Assembly (NCBI GenBank): GCA_017415995.1 | Contig: JAFQDN010000055.1 | Span: 1 to 64,000 of the forward strand | DNA: 64,000 nucleotides | Source of the DNA: Akkermansia sp. | GTDB taxonomy: Bacteria > Verrucomicrobiota > Verrucomicrobiia > Verrucomicrobiales > Akkermansiaceae | Direction of reading: 5' to 3' | The notes under the pieces: model-generated | Seen by the model: the letters and a program-made list of their open reading frames with translations, nothing else | Databases searched by the model: none | Told to the model about the DNA's origin: nothing | Part shown: piece after piece, positions 37,643-45,429 of the stretch | Position numbering within the stretch: the stretch's first letter is position 1 | Layout: each line of letters starts with the position of its first letter | Program-made: the position numbers and the translations under genes

Positions 37643-37888
37643 TTACCCTACCAGCTGTTCCAGGTCGTTGACTTTCTTTTCCGGTTTCCTGACATTTTTG
37701 TCTGCCTTATTCCTGCGGACAAACAACTGCGCTGCTCCTTGCTGCAACTGTTGTTTCCATTCGCATATCTGACCGGCGGCCACTCCGTACTGTGCTGCCA
37801 GTTCCTGCAGACTCTTTTCGCCTTTCACTGCCTCCAAGGCAACTGTCGCCTTGAACTCTTCTGTGCATTGTTTGCGTTGTTTGCTCAT
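37643..37888 (-). CDS. IS3-family transposase orfA
   Basis: DNA-binding helix-turn-helix subunit of 81 residues. The family start is seen (KQCTEEFKATVALEAVKGEKSLQELAAQYGV), then a leucine-rich region. A run of nine A (37611-37619 on the minus strand) follows, in the place where IS3 elements use frameshifting to make the OrfAB fusion. OrfB is broken, so no active transposase should result. Confidence 0.88.
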   Translation of the reverse strand: MSKQRKQCTEEFKATVALEAVKGEKSLQELAAQYGVAAGQICEWKQQLQQGAAQLFVRRNKADKNVRKPEKKVNDLEQLVG

Positions 37889-38107
37889 TGTTGTGTTTGT
37901 GGTTATGTTACCCCAAACACGGCTCTTTTTCCACCCTAAAATTCGTTAACCAATGTGGCCTTTTCAGGGGTGCACCTCACCATTTACTCAACGTCGACAT
38001 TTTTCTGACAAATATTCCACGCCGGGTACCATGCCTCTACTTTCTTTTTCGGATGGCTTTCATTTTCACAAACATCAGCTCACTCCGCTTTAATTCACGC
38101 CCGCTCC

Positions 38108-38437
38108 TCAATAAGTATCAAAATACCCCTTACCCTTGCAGCGGCTGCACGTTTGGGTTGTTGGAATCATCGAGTTCATGTCTACGGCTGCCTCTACGCC
38201 TGAACCACAGCATTTAGAGCAAGTTGAACGCTGTTTTATTGGCTGAGTATACGTTCTCGGGGGCGGTTCCGGAGCCGTTACCGGAGCCACCCACTGAGTC
38301 TGTGTCACTTGCGGTTGCGGATTCAACGGTCCGGGCGAACTTTGCCAGGAGTTGTACCTTGTAGGGGTTTGGCATGAGCAAAACAACAACGCTCCGGCTG
38401 ACATACCGACAAAGATTGCATAAGTGCGAATTTTCAT
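38108..38437 (-). CDS. small lipoprotein with a zinc-ribbon-like end
   Basis: The start at 38437 gives 109 residues and a signal with the lipobox LLFCSC. A Pro/Gln-rich middle leads to two CxxC pairs with glycines (CSKCCGSG and CSRCKGKG) about 23 residues apart, like the zinc modules of DnaJ. It starts 4 bases after the end of the 485-residue gene and is most likely translated with it. A paralog with the same build lies at 40053-40334. Confidence 0.75.
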   Translation of the reverse strand: MKIRTYAIFVGMSAGALLFCSCQTPTRYNSWQSSPGPLNPQPQVTQTQWVAPVTAPEPPPRTYTQPIKQRSTCSKCCGSGVEAAVDMNSMIPTTQTCSRCKGKGYFDTY

Positions 38438-38441
38438 ACTT

Positions 38442-39899
38442 TTATCTGAATAAGAAGGGTGCTTTAAAGATACCGTCCGGACCGGGAACAAGAGTCCTCA
38501 CTTTTCCACCCTCACCGGTCGGAGAAGCGACGCGCTCATGCCACTCTATTACAGACCAATCGGTGGTACCATTCGGCAATAGGCAATGGTTGCGGTACCA
38601 TCTGAAGTAGTTTCCATAATCAACGGAGCAATGCTCTCTCGCAAAACGCTCCGCACTCATACCTTGATAAAAATAGACAGTATTAACAAATGCATATTCT
38701 GCATTGTTGGCATGCCCCTCTACCAATTGTTTTCTGTATATATAATCAGAGTTGAAAATATGATAATATTTGCAAAAAAGAAAACAATGTGCCATTTCAT
38801 GTGCAATCGTACCGTTTATTGCTATTTCTCTCCTCCAGCGAGAAGTCTCATCTGTTATATCAGAAAAATTCTCTACATGCACATCAATTTGAAGATTAAT
38901 AGAATCAGAAGAAGTGAAAGAGCGCTTTGCTTGCCCCAACCATTGAGGCTCAGAAACAGACAAACGTATCGGTATCTTTGATAAATCTATATTCGGCAGT
39001 CCCGCCAAATGATAAGTTCCCCCATATTTGATCAGCTGACTTTTAATATAATAAGCACGAGCTCGAAGCCCTGCTTCATTTTCTGAATAGGTGGACAAAC
39101 GCAACGCCAAATATGAAGGATAAAACCCGGCTATTACTTTCCCGGTATCATAGCCAATAAAACTTTGCATTTCAGCTCTGATTCTTCGTAAAGATTCGAT
39201 GTATGTTTGCAACTCTGCATGTAATCCTGAATCTGCTAGCTTCCATTGAGAATATAGAACTATAGCCTTATCAAGAAACTCAGCGGAGACTCTCTGATTA
39301 CGTTCTGCATTCCAATTACCATCACCATCCCAATGTATCGCTGCCAGCTCTTGCATTGCTGGTTCATAGTTACGCTGAGCTGCAATTACCAGCCATTCAT
39401 ATGCCCTTTCTGCATCTCGCGCGACACCGAGACCATAGCAATTTATTTCTGCCATAAAATAGGCAGCTGCGGCATCCCCCAATGATGCAGCCTCCGCAAA
39501 TTTTGCCAAGCCACTCGACATTTCTCCTTTCTTATAAAGCAACTGCCCGTATAAGCGTTTACCCCGAGCATCGCCATAATTTGCCAGCTTCCGGTACAAG
39601 GATTCCTTCTTTTCATCGGACTCTTCCAAAAAGGATGCGACGTGATTCTTCACATATGCACCATAATTACGATACACCGTCAATAATTCCTCGGAAATCG
39701 ACAGTCTCAGATCATAACTGTGCGCTTGTCCATAGGCATCGTATAGCTGCTCAAATGCACGCTCCTGCGCGTACAAGCTATCCGCATCATAAATTGCCCT
39801 AGCGCTTTGCACCATTTGTCTCGCCTGCGCATCATCTGCCCAAGTTACAGAGCAGCCCAATAAAAACGTTGCCATTAATAAAAACTTACGTATCAACAT
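38442..39899 (-). CDS. exported Sel1 repeat protein with HEMAH motif
   Basis: A signal peptide (IRKFLLMATFLLGCSVTWA) is followed by Sel1-like repeats at about 100-210 (GDARGKRLYGQLLYKKGEM, GDAAAAYFMAEINCYGLGV). A second region contains AHEMAHCFLFCKYYH near residue 365, an HExxH zinc-protease signature, followed some 25 residues later by EGHANNAEY. The pairing of Sel1 repeats with a possible metallopeptidase is unusual. No known peptidase family is clear to me. It sits between the two zinc-ribbon lipoprotein genes. Confidence 0.75.
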   Translation of the reverse strand: MLIRKFLLMATFLLGCSVTWADDAQARQMVQSARAIYDADSLYAQERAFEQLYDAYGQAHSYDLRLSISEELLTVYRNYGAYVKNHVASFLEESDEKKESLYRKLANYGDARGKRLYGQLLYKKGEMSSGLAKFAEAASLGDAAAAYFMAEINCYGLGVARDAERAYEWLVIAAQRNYEPAMQELAAIHWDGDGNWNAERNQRVSAEFLDKAIVLYSQWKLADSGLHAELQTYIESLRRIRAEMQSFIGYDTGKVIAGFYPSYLALRLSTYSENEAGLRARAYYIKSQLIKYGGTYHLAGLPNIDLSKIPIRLSVSEPQWLGQAKRSFTSSDSINLQIDVHVENFSDITDETSRWRREIAINGTIAHEMAHCFLFCKYYHIFNSDYIYRKQLVEGHANNAEYAFVNTVYFYQGMSAERFAREHCSVDYGNYFRWYRNHCLLPNGTTDWSVIEWHERVASPTGEGGKVRTLVPGPDGIFKAPFLFR

Positions 39900-40052
39900 A
39901 AAATTATCATTCTACGGTTTCGAGGTTTATCTATGATGGTTGAATTCCGAGGTGGTGATGGAGGCCATTGTATCGGCTTCCATTCGTCCTACCTTTCAGA
40001 CGGCTCAGAGCTGCATTTTGTTTGATTTTATTTCCGTTTTTGTTGTTAACGA

Positions 40053-40334
40053 CTAATATGTGTTGAATACTTTCCTTCCCTGACAACGAGCGCACTTCCT
40101 CGTTTTTCTCCTCCCGTTGTTGAGATTTTCAACCGATTCCAACCCACTACCTTGGCACTTGCTACAGGGGGTCGTTTTCAACGGTAGCAAATAATGCCGA
40201 TTCGAACTATCCGTAGATGGTATCCTTCCATTGGGGGCGTTCACGACCGGGGTCGTGAATATAAAATGCTGCTCACATGACATGAGCAACAGTACACCGA
40301 CTGATGCTATGCTGATGTTTTCAACTGTCTTCAT
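40053..40334 (-). CDS. small lipoprotein with a zinc-ribbon-like end
   Basis: The product has 93 residues. The lipobox LLLMSC is near residue 20, and the end carries CSKCQGSG and CARCQGRK, two CxxC pairs as in the protein at 38108-38437. The start at 40334 gives the short signal; an ATG at 40346 adds four residues. The two proteins agree in length, order and final residues (KGYFDTY versus RKVFNTY), so they are paralogs. Confidence 0.72.
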   Translation of the reverse strand: MKTVENISIASVGVLLLMSCEQHFIFTTPVVNAPNGRIPSTDSSNRHYLLPLKTTPCSKCQGSGLESVENLNNGRRKTRKCARCQGRKVFNTY

Positions 40335-40420
40335 ACAAGATACCATTTGAGGTAATTGTCAATTTTCAGATATCACGCTCCAGTTTTGAATTTTTATGAA
40401 GTAAGAGCCTTGAGAAAACC

Positions 40421-41818
40421 TTATTTCTTTTTCATCGCAGCTCTCAAGAGCTCTGCAATTCGGGTGTATCCTTTCTTTTGCGCAATATAAAGGGCTGTAT
40501 TCCCGGAGGAATCGACGGCATAAGGGTTAATTCCCGGTGTGGCAAGAAGCATCTCAACGAATTTGGTTTTGCCTAATAATGCAGCACCATGCAACGCAGT
40601 CCACCCCTTACAATCAGCATGATTAACATCAATCCCGGGTGCAGAGAGCAAAAGACGTAAACATTCTGGGTCATCTACATTCATTACACAATAATGAAGA
40701 GGAGTACTCCCCTTATCATCTGCCTTATTGACAAGAATGCCATGAGCATTCAACAAATGACGAAGGTACGGAATTCGATTGGGTACGTTGGGGGCGCCGG
40801 CAATCACATGAAGCAAGCTCATTCCTTTTTCAAGAACAATATTGGCATCAATCCTTGAATCCGAGAGCAAGAGATAAACACAATCTCTATGATCATTGTC
40901 TACAGCATAAAAAAGCGGAGTATTACCGTCTTGGTCCACCGGATTAACATTAATGCCGGAGGCAGCCAGAAGAAGACGAATGCAATCTTTACGCCCCTCG
41001 CGAGCCGCGAAATGCAAGGCTGTGTGCCCTGCCCTATCTGTAGAGTTAACATTTATGCCCTTGGCATAAAGTAAAAGACGTACAATCTCTGTTTGGCCTG
41101 AAGCAGAAGCCTCCATAAGAGGTGTAATTGATTCTCCATCAAAAACACCCGGCATATTTACATCAATCCCCGGGGCATTGAGTAGTAGACGAACAAGCTC
41201 TATGCTGCCTGAACCAATGGCAGCAATAAGAGGAGTACCTGTTTTTCCATCAAAAACAACCGGCATATTTACATCAATCCCCGGGGCATTGAGTAAAAGA
41301 CGTACATGCTCTGTGCTGCCTGAAAAAACAGCCACTATAAGAGGAGTACCTGTTTTTCCATCAAAAACAACCGGAATATTTACATCAATCCCCGGGGCAT
41401 TGAGTAGTAGACGAACACACTCAGTTTGGCCTGTAGCCAAAGCAATCACAAGAGGTGTATATGTAACACCATCAAAAACACTTGGCCTATTTACATCAAT
41501 TCCCGGAGCATTGAGCAAAAGGCGTACATACTCTGCGCGACGAGAAACTACAGCAGCCATAAGAGGCGTACTTGAATCTTCACCCCTAAAACAGGCTATA
41601 TTAACATCTATCCCCGGAGTGGCAAGAAATTGTTTAACCTTCTTGATATCGTTATCCTCGATTGCTTTAATCAATTCACATGCGAGTTTTTTTGCTCTCG
41701 TATCACCATCAGATTGATTTGATAATTCCGCATCATGAGCAGCAAACGAATGAGCAGAAACAGAAAGCAATGCGCATAAGAGAACAGCTATGAAACTAAT
41801 GCATCTCATGTATATCAT
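40421..41818 (-). CDS. exported ankyrin repeat protein (465 aa)
   Basis: A signal peptide (SFIAVLLCALLSVSAHSFA) is followed by about eleven ankyrin repeats. Several have the form RLLLNAPGIDVNxP and differ by only a few bases across 111-bp units (41160-41490), so the array expanded recently. The final repeat lies near the C-terminus (GNTALYIAQKKGYTRIAELLRAAM). A second ATG at 41809 is a possible start. It is the last ankyrin gene of the run that begins at the second inverted-repeat element; the 102- and 49-residue membrane protein genes come just before it. Confidence 0.85.
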   Translation of the reverse strand: MIYMRCISFIAVLLCALLSVSAHSFAAHDAELSNQSDGDTRAKKLACELIKAIEDNDIKKVKQFLATPGIDVNIACFRGEDSSTPLMAAVVSRRAEYVRLLLNAPGIDVNRPSVFDGVTYTPLVIALATGQTECVRLLLNAPGIDVNIPVVFDGKTGTPLIVAVFSGSTEHVRLLLNAPGIDVNMPVVFDGKTGTPLIAAIGSGSIELVRLLLNAPGIDVNMPGVFDGESITPLMEASASGQTEIVRLLLYAKGINVNSTDRAGHTALHFAAREGRKDCIRLLLAASGINVNPVDQDGNTPLFYAVDNDHRDCVYLLLSDSRIDANIVLEKGMSLLHVIAGAPNVPNRIPYLRHLLNAHGILVNKADDKGSTPLHYCVMNVDDPECLRLLLSAPGIDVNHADCKGWTALHGAALLGKTKFVEMLLATPGINPYAVDSSGNTALYIAQKKGYTRIAELLRAAMKKK

Positions 41819-41868
41819 AGTAAAGGGTTAAAAATCTGAGTTTATGCAGCCAATCATCATCACTTTAC

Positions 41869-42177
41869 TTATCCTCGGAATATCGCAACAATAACCTTAA
41901 TAGGAATTACAACAATGCCGATAACGCATGCAACACTAATAGCCACACCTACCGCAAAGAACCCGGCAATCGGGCCGCCACTGGAAAAGGAATCCCTAAT
42001 AGAATGTCTGAGTTTGGGTCCCTGGACAGGATGAGCAAATAACGACATTGTTGCACACAAACAATACCCAACAGCCGAGAAAGTATAAAGCTGGGGCATC
42101 TGAATGGCAAAGCCGATTCCGGCACATATAAGCGCTAGCACCGCCAACACATCTGTAAAGCTGAGTTTATTTTCCAT
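41869..42177 (-). CDS. small membrane protein (102 aa)
   Basis: Three hydrophobic segments are visible (VLAVLALICAGIGFAI, FSAVGYCLCATMSLFA, and a long VGVAISVACVIGIVVIPIKVIVAI). A short basic loop lies between the second and third. It begins 15 bases after the 49-residue gene stops and ends 50 bases before the 465-residue ankyrin gene's ATG. I do not recognise it. Position suggests a membrane partner or immunity role in the peptide cluster, which is only an inference. Confidence 0.65.
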   Translation of the reverse strand: MENKLSFTDVLAVLALICAGIGFAIQMPQLYTFSAVGYCLCATMSLFAHPVQGPKLRHSIRDSFSSGGPIAGFFAVGVAISVACVIGIVVIPIKVIVAIFRG

Positions 42178-42192
42178 AATTCAACCTATATT

Positions 42193-42342
42193 TTATTTAC
42201 CCATATTACACAAAGCCAGCAAAATTGCACCGGGCACTGCCAGCAAAGCGCCTAATGCAATAAAAGCACCGACTCCGCAAAAATCACCGAGCAGACCAAT
42301 AACAATGCCTGCTCCCAACATATTAGCTCCGATTTTAGTCAT
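42193..42342 (-). CDS. small glycine-rich membrane peptide (49 aa)
   Basis: An open frame of 49 codons with ATG at 42342, too short for ordinary gene calling. The product begins MTKIGANMLGAGIVIG and is nearly all hydrophobic, with a Cys in the first helix and one near the end. It is spaced 15 and 30 bases from its neighbours on the same strand. Whether it is a membrane anchor, an immunity peptide or a bacteriocin-like peptide cannot be told. Confidence 0.55.
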   Translation of the reverse strand: MTKIGANMLGAGIVIGLLGDFCGVGAFIALGALLAVPGAILLALCNMGK

Positions 42343-42372
42343 ATATTTATTAGTTTGGTTTTAACAGAGAAC

Positions 42373-43581
42373 TTAATTTGCGCCCTTGTTTTTCAAGAGT
42401 CGCACACATTCAGCATTTCCGCACCGCGCAGCCCAATATAGCGCGGTTTTGCCATGCTCATCCGTCCGGTTAACAAGCGCACCATGCTTCAGCAAAATAT
42501 CAACGCAATCCGCATATCCGTTCATAGCTGCCACGATAAGCGGAGTTTGTCCTCCCGCATCAGCTTTGTTGACATCCGCACCTGCCCTGAGCAAGAGATT
42601 GAGGCAATCTTTATTGCCATCACCCGCAGCAATGAAAAGAGGCGTTTGCCCGTCTTTATTACACACATCCGCTTCTGCCCCGGCAGATAGCAGGAGCTGC
42701 ACACATTCCGGATGATTGTAAAGCGCTGCGCGGAAGAGAGGTGTATTCCCGTCTTTATCTGCTTGATTAGCATCTCCTCCGGCATTCAGCAAAAGCTTGG
42801 CACTTTCTGTGTACCCATATGCTACAGCCTGAGAGAGTGGCGACTCGCCATCTTCATTTGGCTTGTCAACCTCTATGCCCGGCAGTGAGAGCAGCAGTTG
42901 CACACAGTCAGTGTGCCCCGCAGTGGCGGCTGCACAAAGCGCGCTTTCACCTTCTGCCGTGGCAGCATTAAGCTTTATACCGGGCGTTGAGGCCAGCAGC
43001 ATGGCACATTCTGTTCGTCCCAGCCAACACGCCCAATAGAGCGGAAAACATCCGTTCTTATCCGCACCGTTAACATCTGCACCTGATTGAATAAGCAAGT
43101 TTACGCCTTGAATATCATTCAATATTGTAACCAAGGACAACGGATTCCACTCACTCGTATTGATTCCGGGTCTGGCAAGAAGGAGCTTTGCGCATTCTAT
43201 GTGCTCATTCCATGCGGCAAGGTACAGCGGAGTCTCCCCTCCCATACCGGCACGGTTTACATCTATCCCGGGGACAGCAAGCAAACATTTAACGACATCC
43301 GGGTTTCCCTCAGCTGCTGCTATTTGCAGGAATGACTCGCCATCCCAATCTTGCTTGTTCACATCCATCCCTGGTAGCCCAACCAGTCGCCGTACCTGCT
43401 CAACATCATGATTTACGATTGCTTGCGATAATTGAAAATAAGTCTCCTCACACGCTACAGCTTCAGCAGCGCACCCTCGCCTAATATCCGTACCGCAAAA
43501 TGAAACGCCGATGCATACAGCTGTAACACTGACGGTCATCATGTAGGCTATGCTAAGGCTGATTACATCCCGACGTTTCAT
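42373..43581 (-). CDS. ankyrin repeat protein (402 aa)
   Basis: One hydrophobic segment near the start (ISLSIAYMMTVSVTAVCIGVSF) may be a signal peptide or anchor. About ten ankyrin repeats fill residues 45-400, many of the form LLAxPGIDVN, with full TPLxxAA boxes. It starts 20 bases after the rSAM-A gene stops, so it is probably part of the peptide-maturation operon and could be a binding partner or receptor of the product. Confidence 0.85.
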   Translation of the reverse strand: MKRRDVISLSIAYMMTVSVTAVCIGVSFCGTDIRRGCAAEAVACEETYFQLSQAIVNHDVEQVRRLVGLPGMDVNKQDWDGESFLQIAAAEGNPDVVKCLLAVPGIDVNRAGMGGETPLYLAAWNEHIECAKLLLARPGINTSEWNPLSLVTILNDIQGVNLLIQSGADVNGADKNGCFPLYWACWLGRTECAMLLASTPGIKLNAATAEGESALCAAATAGHTDCVQLLLSLPGIEVDKPNEDGESPLSQAVAYGYTESAKLLLNAGGDANQADKDGNTPLFRAALYNHPECVQLLLSAGAEADVCNKDGQTPLFIAAGDGNKDCLNLLLRAGADVNKADAGGQTPLIVAAMNGYADCVDILLKHGALVNRTDEHGKTALYWAARCGNAECVRLLKNKGAN

Positions 43582-43601
43582 CTTGAGTTACTCGTTTCTG
43601 C

Positions 43602-44834
43602 TTATTTACTTCTCAGCCGGCTGCTTTCAAGAGATTGTTTTACCTTGCGCAACAAACGCAGGTACGACTTGAGAAGGGAAGCGGATTCCGGGGTGAGGCC
43701 ACGTTGAATGAGGCGCTCGGACTGAAACTCCAAGGCAACGAGTGCAAGCGTGAGATTGACACGGCACATGGAGTGGTCTCGTACAGCGGGAGAGTTTCTG
43801 TGAATATAGTTAGCGGCAGGACATGTATAACAGGAATGCTTGATGGGGCAATCAACACAGAAGGGGTCATTGTGATTGGCGGCATCATCATATTGGTACT
43901 CATGGTACGGCAAAGCACGTTCCCCGGCACTGACAGGAGAAAACATACTGCATGGATATTTGGCACCGTCCACATCATAACAAACTTTCAGACACCCTGC
44001 CCCACACTTCTGAGAACAGGGAGACGGAGAATCCTCCGCACCGGTAAAAAATGGGGCCAGCAAAGCAGGCAAGGCGGTAGGCTCATGCAAATAAAAAGCC
44101 TTAAGCTCACGCAGCTCGCGTTCCAGAACGCAGCGAGCATACTCCGACCACTGCACACCATGAGCCAACTGAGCCCGCAAAGTGTACCCTGCAGCAAAGG
44201 ATGCTTTAATATCCTGAGCAAGCGTTTCCACGGACTCCGGAGAAACCGTCATGCGGAAAGACATATCCGGCCATTCGCGGTGGCAGAACTCAAGCGCGCT
44301 TTCCGCAGAACAACGTCGGTTTGTCATCTGACTCAGAGAAGAACCATCGTAACTGACGGTAAGCACAATCATGTCCTTATTGTTGCGGAACCACTCGCGC
44401 ACACTATCCGTAAGCAACGTACCGTTCGTAATGACCATGAACATCAGCGGTACAGAGTGAACGGACTCGCGCGCCCAAGCCACCACTTGCTGAATAAGAG
44501 GGAAATTGAGCAATGGTTCCCCTCCGAACAGCTCTACCAACAGCCAAGAAAAACGTTGTTTCTCAGACTCAACGCAACGCAGTTCTTCTTCCAAGCAGCG
44601 TTTAGCCGTGGGAAAGTCCATGGAGCGGTGCGATTTGAAGCGCTCATAGCAGTAGGAGCAGTTCAGATTACAACGCTGAGTGATCATGAGTGTACAAGTC
44701 CTGTTTTTACGCTTATCAACAGGACTCAGACGCTCAATGCGTGGGGTTAATGCCAGCTCTTTCATCAATTGTGGGAAAACGCGCGATGCGCCATGCATAC
44801 ACAGCGCACCGAGCGGGGATTCTTGTTTACTCAA
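43602..44834 (-). CDS. radical SAM/SPASM enzyme A, likely RiPP maturase
   Basis: A 410-residue enzyme. The radical SAM cluster motif CNLNCSYCYERF (C55, C59, C62 from the TTG start) is intact, then VELFGGEPLLN. The C-terminal SPASM region has many cysteines (CSQKCGAGCLKVC, PCSMFS, CVDCPIKHSCYTC, then a final C). Enzymes of this type crosslink cysteines in small peptides. The start is a TTG at 44834 that overlaps the last codons of the peptide A gene by 8 bases; a decayed copy at 45235 keeps the same TTG context, supporting this choice. An ATG at 44798 is the alternative. Confidence 0.87.
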   Translation of the reverse strand: MSKQESPLGALCMHGASRVFPQLMKELALTPRIERLSPVDKRKNRTCTLMITQRCNLNCSYCYERFKSHRSMDFPTAKRCLEEELRCVESEKQRFSWLLVELFGGEPLLNFPLIQQVVAWARESVHSVPLMFMVITNGTLLTDSVREWFRNNKDMIVLTVSYDGSSLSQMTNRRCSAESALEFCHREWPDMSFRMTVSPESVETLAQDIKASFAAGYTLRAQLAHGVQWSEYARCVLERELRELKAFYLHEPTALPALLAPFFTGAEDSPSPCSQKCGAGCLKVCYDVDGAKYPCSMFSPVSAGERALPYHEYQYDDAANHNDPFCVDCPIKHSCYTCPAANYIHRNSPAVRDHSMCRVNLTLALVALEFQSERLIQRGLTPESASLLKSYLRLLRKVKQSLESSRLRSK

Positions 44835-44967
44835 TCGAGCACTTGTAGCTATCGCAGCAGCCGATGCAGCCGGACTTCATTTCTGCAATGCAGCCCTCGG
44901 TCTCGTTGACCGTGCCGAAATCGGCCTCGAAAGCTGCCAAGGCAGCTTGAATTTGGGATTCACTCAT
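44827..44967 (-). CDS. Cys-rich peptide A, candidate RiPP precursor
   Basis: An open frame of 46 codons. The N-terminal half is a helical, acidic leader-like stretch (SESQIQAALAAFEADFG); the end has five cysteines at residues 26, 34, 37, 38 and 43 (core SGCIGCCDSYKCSIE). It differs from peptide B in only four residues. Its stop overlaps the TTG start of rSAM-A, so they are translationally coupled. No Shine-Dalgarno is seen upstream. This is the usual order precursor then maturase, and the five Cys could be crosslinked by the neighbouring SPASM enzyme. Confidence 0.75.
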   Translation of the reverse strand: MSESQIQAALAAFEADFGTVNETEGCIAEMKSGCIGCCDSYKCSIE

Positions 44968-44997
44968 ATTCGTTTTAGTATGTTTGTTGTTTTGTTA

Positions 44998-45024
44998 TTT
45001 TTACCGAAACCGTATCGGTAAAAA
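44998..45024 (-). other. hairpin between the decayed rSAM and peptide A
   Basis: A perfect 10-bp stem (tttttaccga, 44998-45007, with 45015-45024) lies 31 bases before the peptide A start, with a loop of 7. No T-run follows, so it is not a classic terminator. A weaker version sits at the same distance before peptide B (45399-45424). Confidence 0.55.
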
Positions 45025-45028
45025 AGCT

Positions 45029-45235
45029 TACACAAAATCAGAAAATCCTGATTAATCAGTTTTCTGATACGTAATAAGAACTTGAGCAAGTCAACAACTC
45101 CGCAGTAAGCAGGTATAGCGACAGGGCTCAGGAGCTGCATCCGCAGGGGTATTGACGGCTCTTTCATCTGAGACAAAACACGCGCGGTGCGCAATGTACG
45201 CACTGCACACCGCTCGGGGATTCATGTTTACTCAA
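45029..45235 (-). pseudogene. remnant of a third radical SAM gene
   Basis: The 5' end matches the start of rSAM-A: TTG at 45235, then a SKxESPxG reading like SKQESPLG, and a stop after 23 codons. The 3' end matches the last 30 codons of rSAM-B (LLKFLLRIRKLI at DNA level) and the following hairpin. The middle has been deleted. It shows that the unit peptide-plus-maturase was once duplicated in tandem. Confidence 0.8.
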
Positions 45236-45368
45236 TCGAGCACTTGTAGCTATCGCAGCAGCCGATGCAGCCGGACTTCATTTCAGCAACGCAGCCCTCG
45301 GCCTCATTGACTGTACCGAAATCGGCCTCGAAAGCTGCCAAGACAGCTTGGATTTTGGATTCACTCAT
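45228..45368 (-). CDS. Cys-rich peptide B, candidate RiPP precursor
   Basis: The 46-residue product matches peptide A except for Lys5, Val9, Ala23 and Val27, keeping all five cysteines (26, 34, 37, 38, 43). It lies between rSAM-B (61 bases upstream) and the rSAM remnant whose TTG overlaps its stop, in the same arrangement as peptide A and rSAM-A. Few changes, all outside the Cys-rich end, suggest selection on the core. It may be matured by rSAM-A, rSAM-B or both. Confidence 0.75.
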   Translation of the reverse strand: MSESKIQAVLAAFEADFGTVNEAEGCVAEMKSGCIGCCDSYKCSIE

Positions 45369-45429
45369 ATTCGTTTTGGTGTGTTGTTTGTTTTGTTATT
45401 TTCACCGAAACCGTATCGGCAAAAAAAGC

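Larger units (their letters stand above)
36511..37980 (-). mobile_element. IS3-family insertion sequence
   Basis: The terminal inverted repeats are tgaggtgcgcccc (36511-36523) and its near-complement ggggtgcacctca (37968-37980), with one mismatch in 13. Inside lie orfA and a broken orfB, both on the minus strand. The 217 bases left of orfB are non-coding with GC-rich hairpins. No target-site duplication is visible. The element starts right at the end of the region that copies 1 and 2 share. Confidence 0.85.

Noticed and set aside
44998-45024. The hairpin before peptide A as an intrinsic terminator
   Set aside because: The stem is strong but no T-run follows on the minus strand, and the peptide gene begins 31 bases later in the same direction.
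44964-45203. A 79-codon open frame between the two peptide genes
   Set aside because: It covers the remnant of the third radical SAM gene and runs into the hairpin and the peptide A start. It is not a gene of its own.
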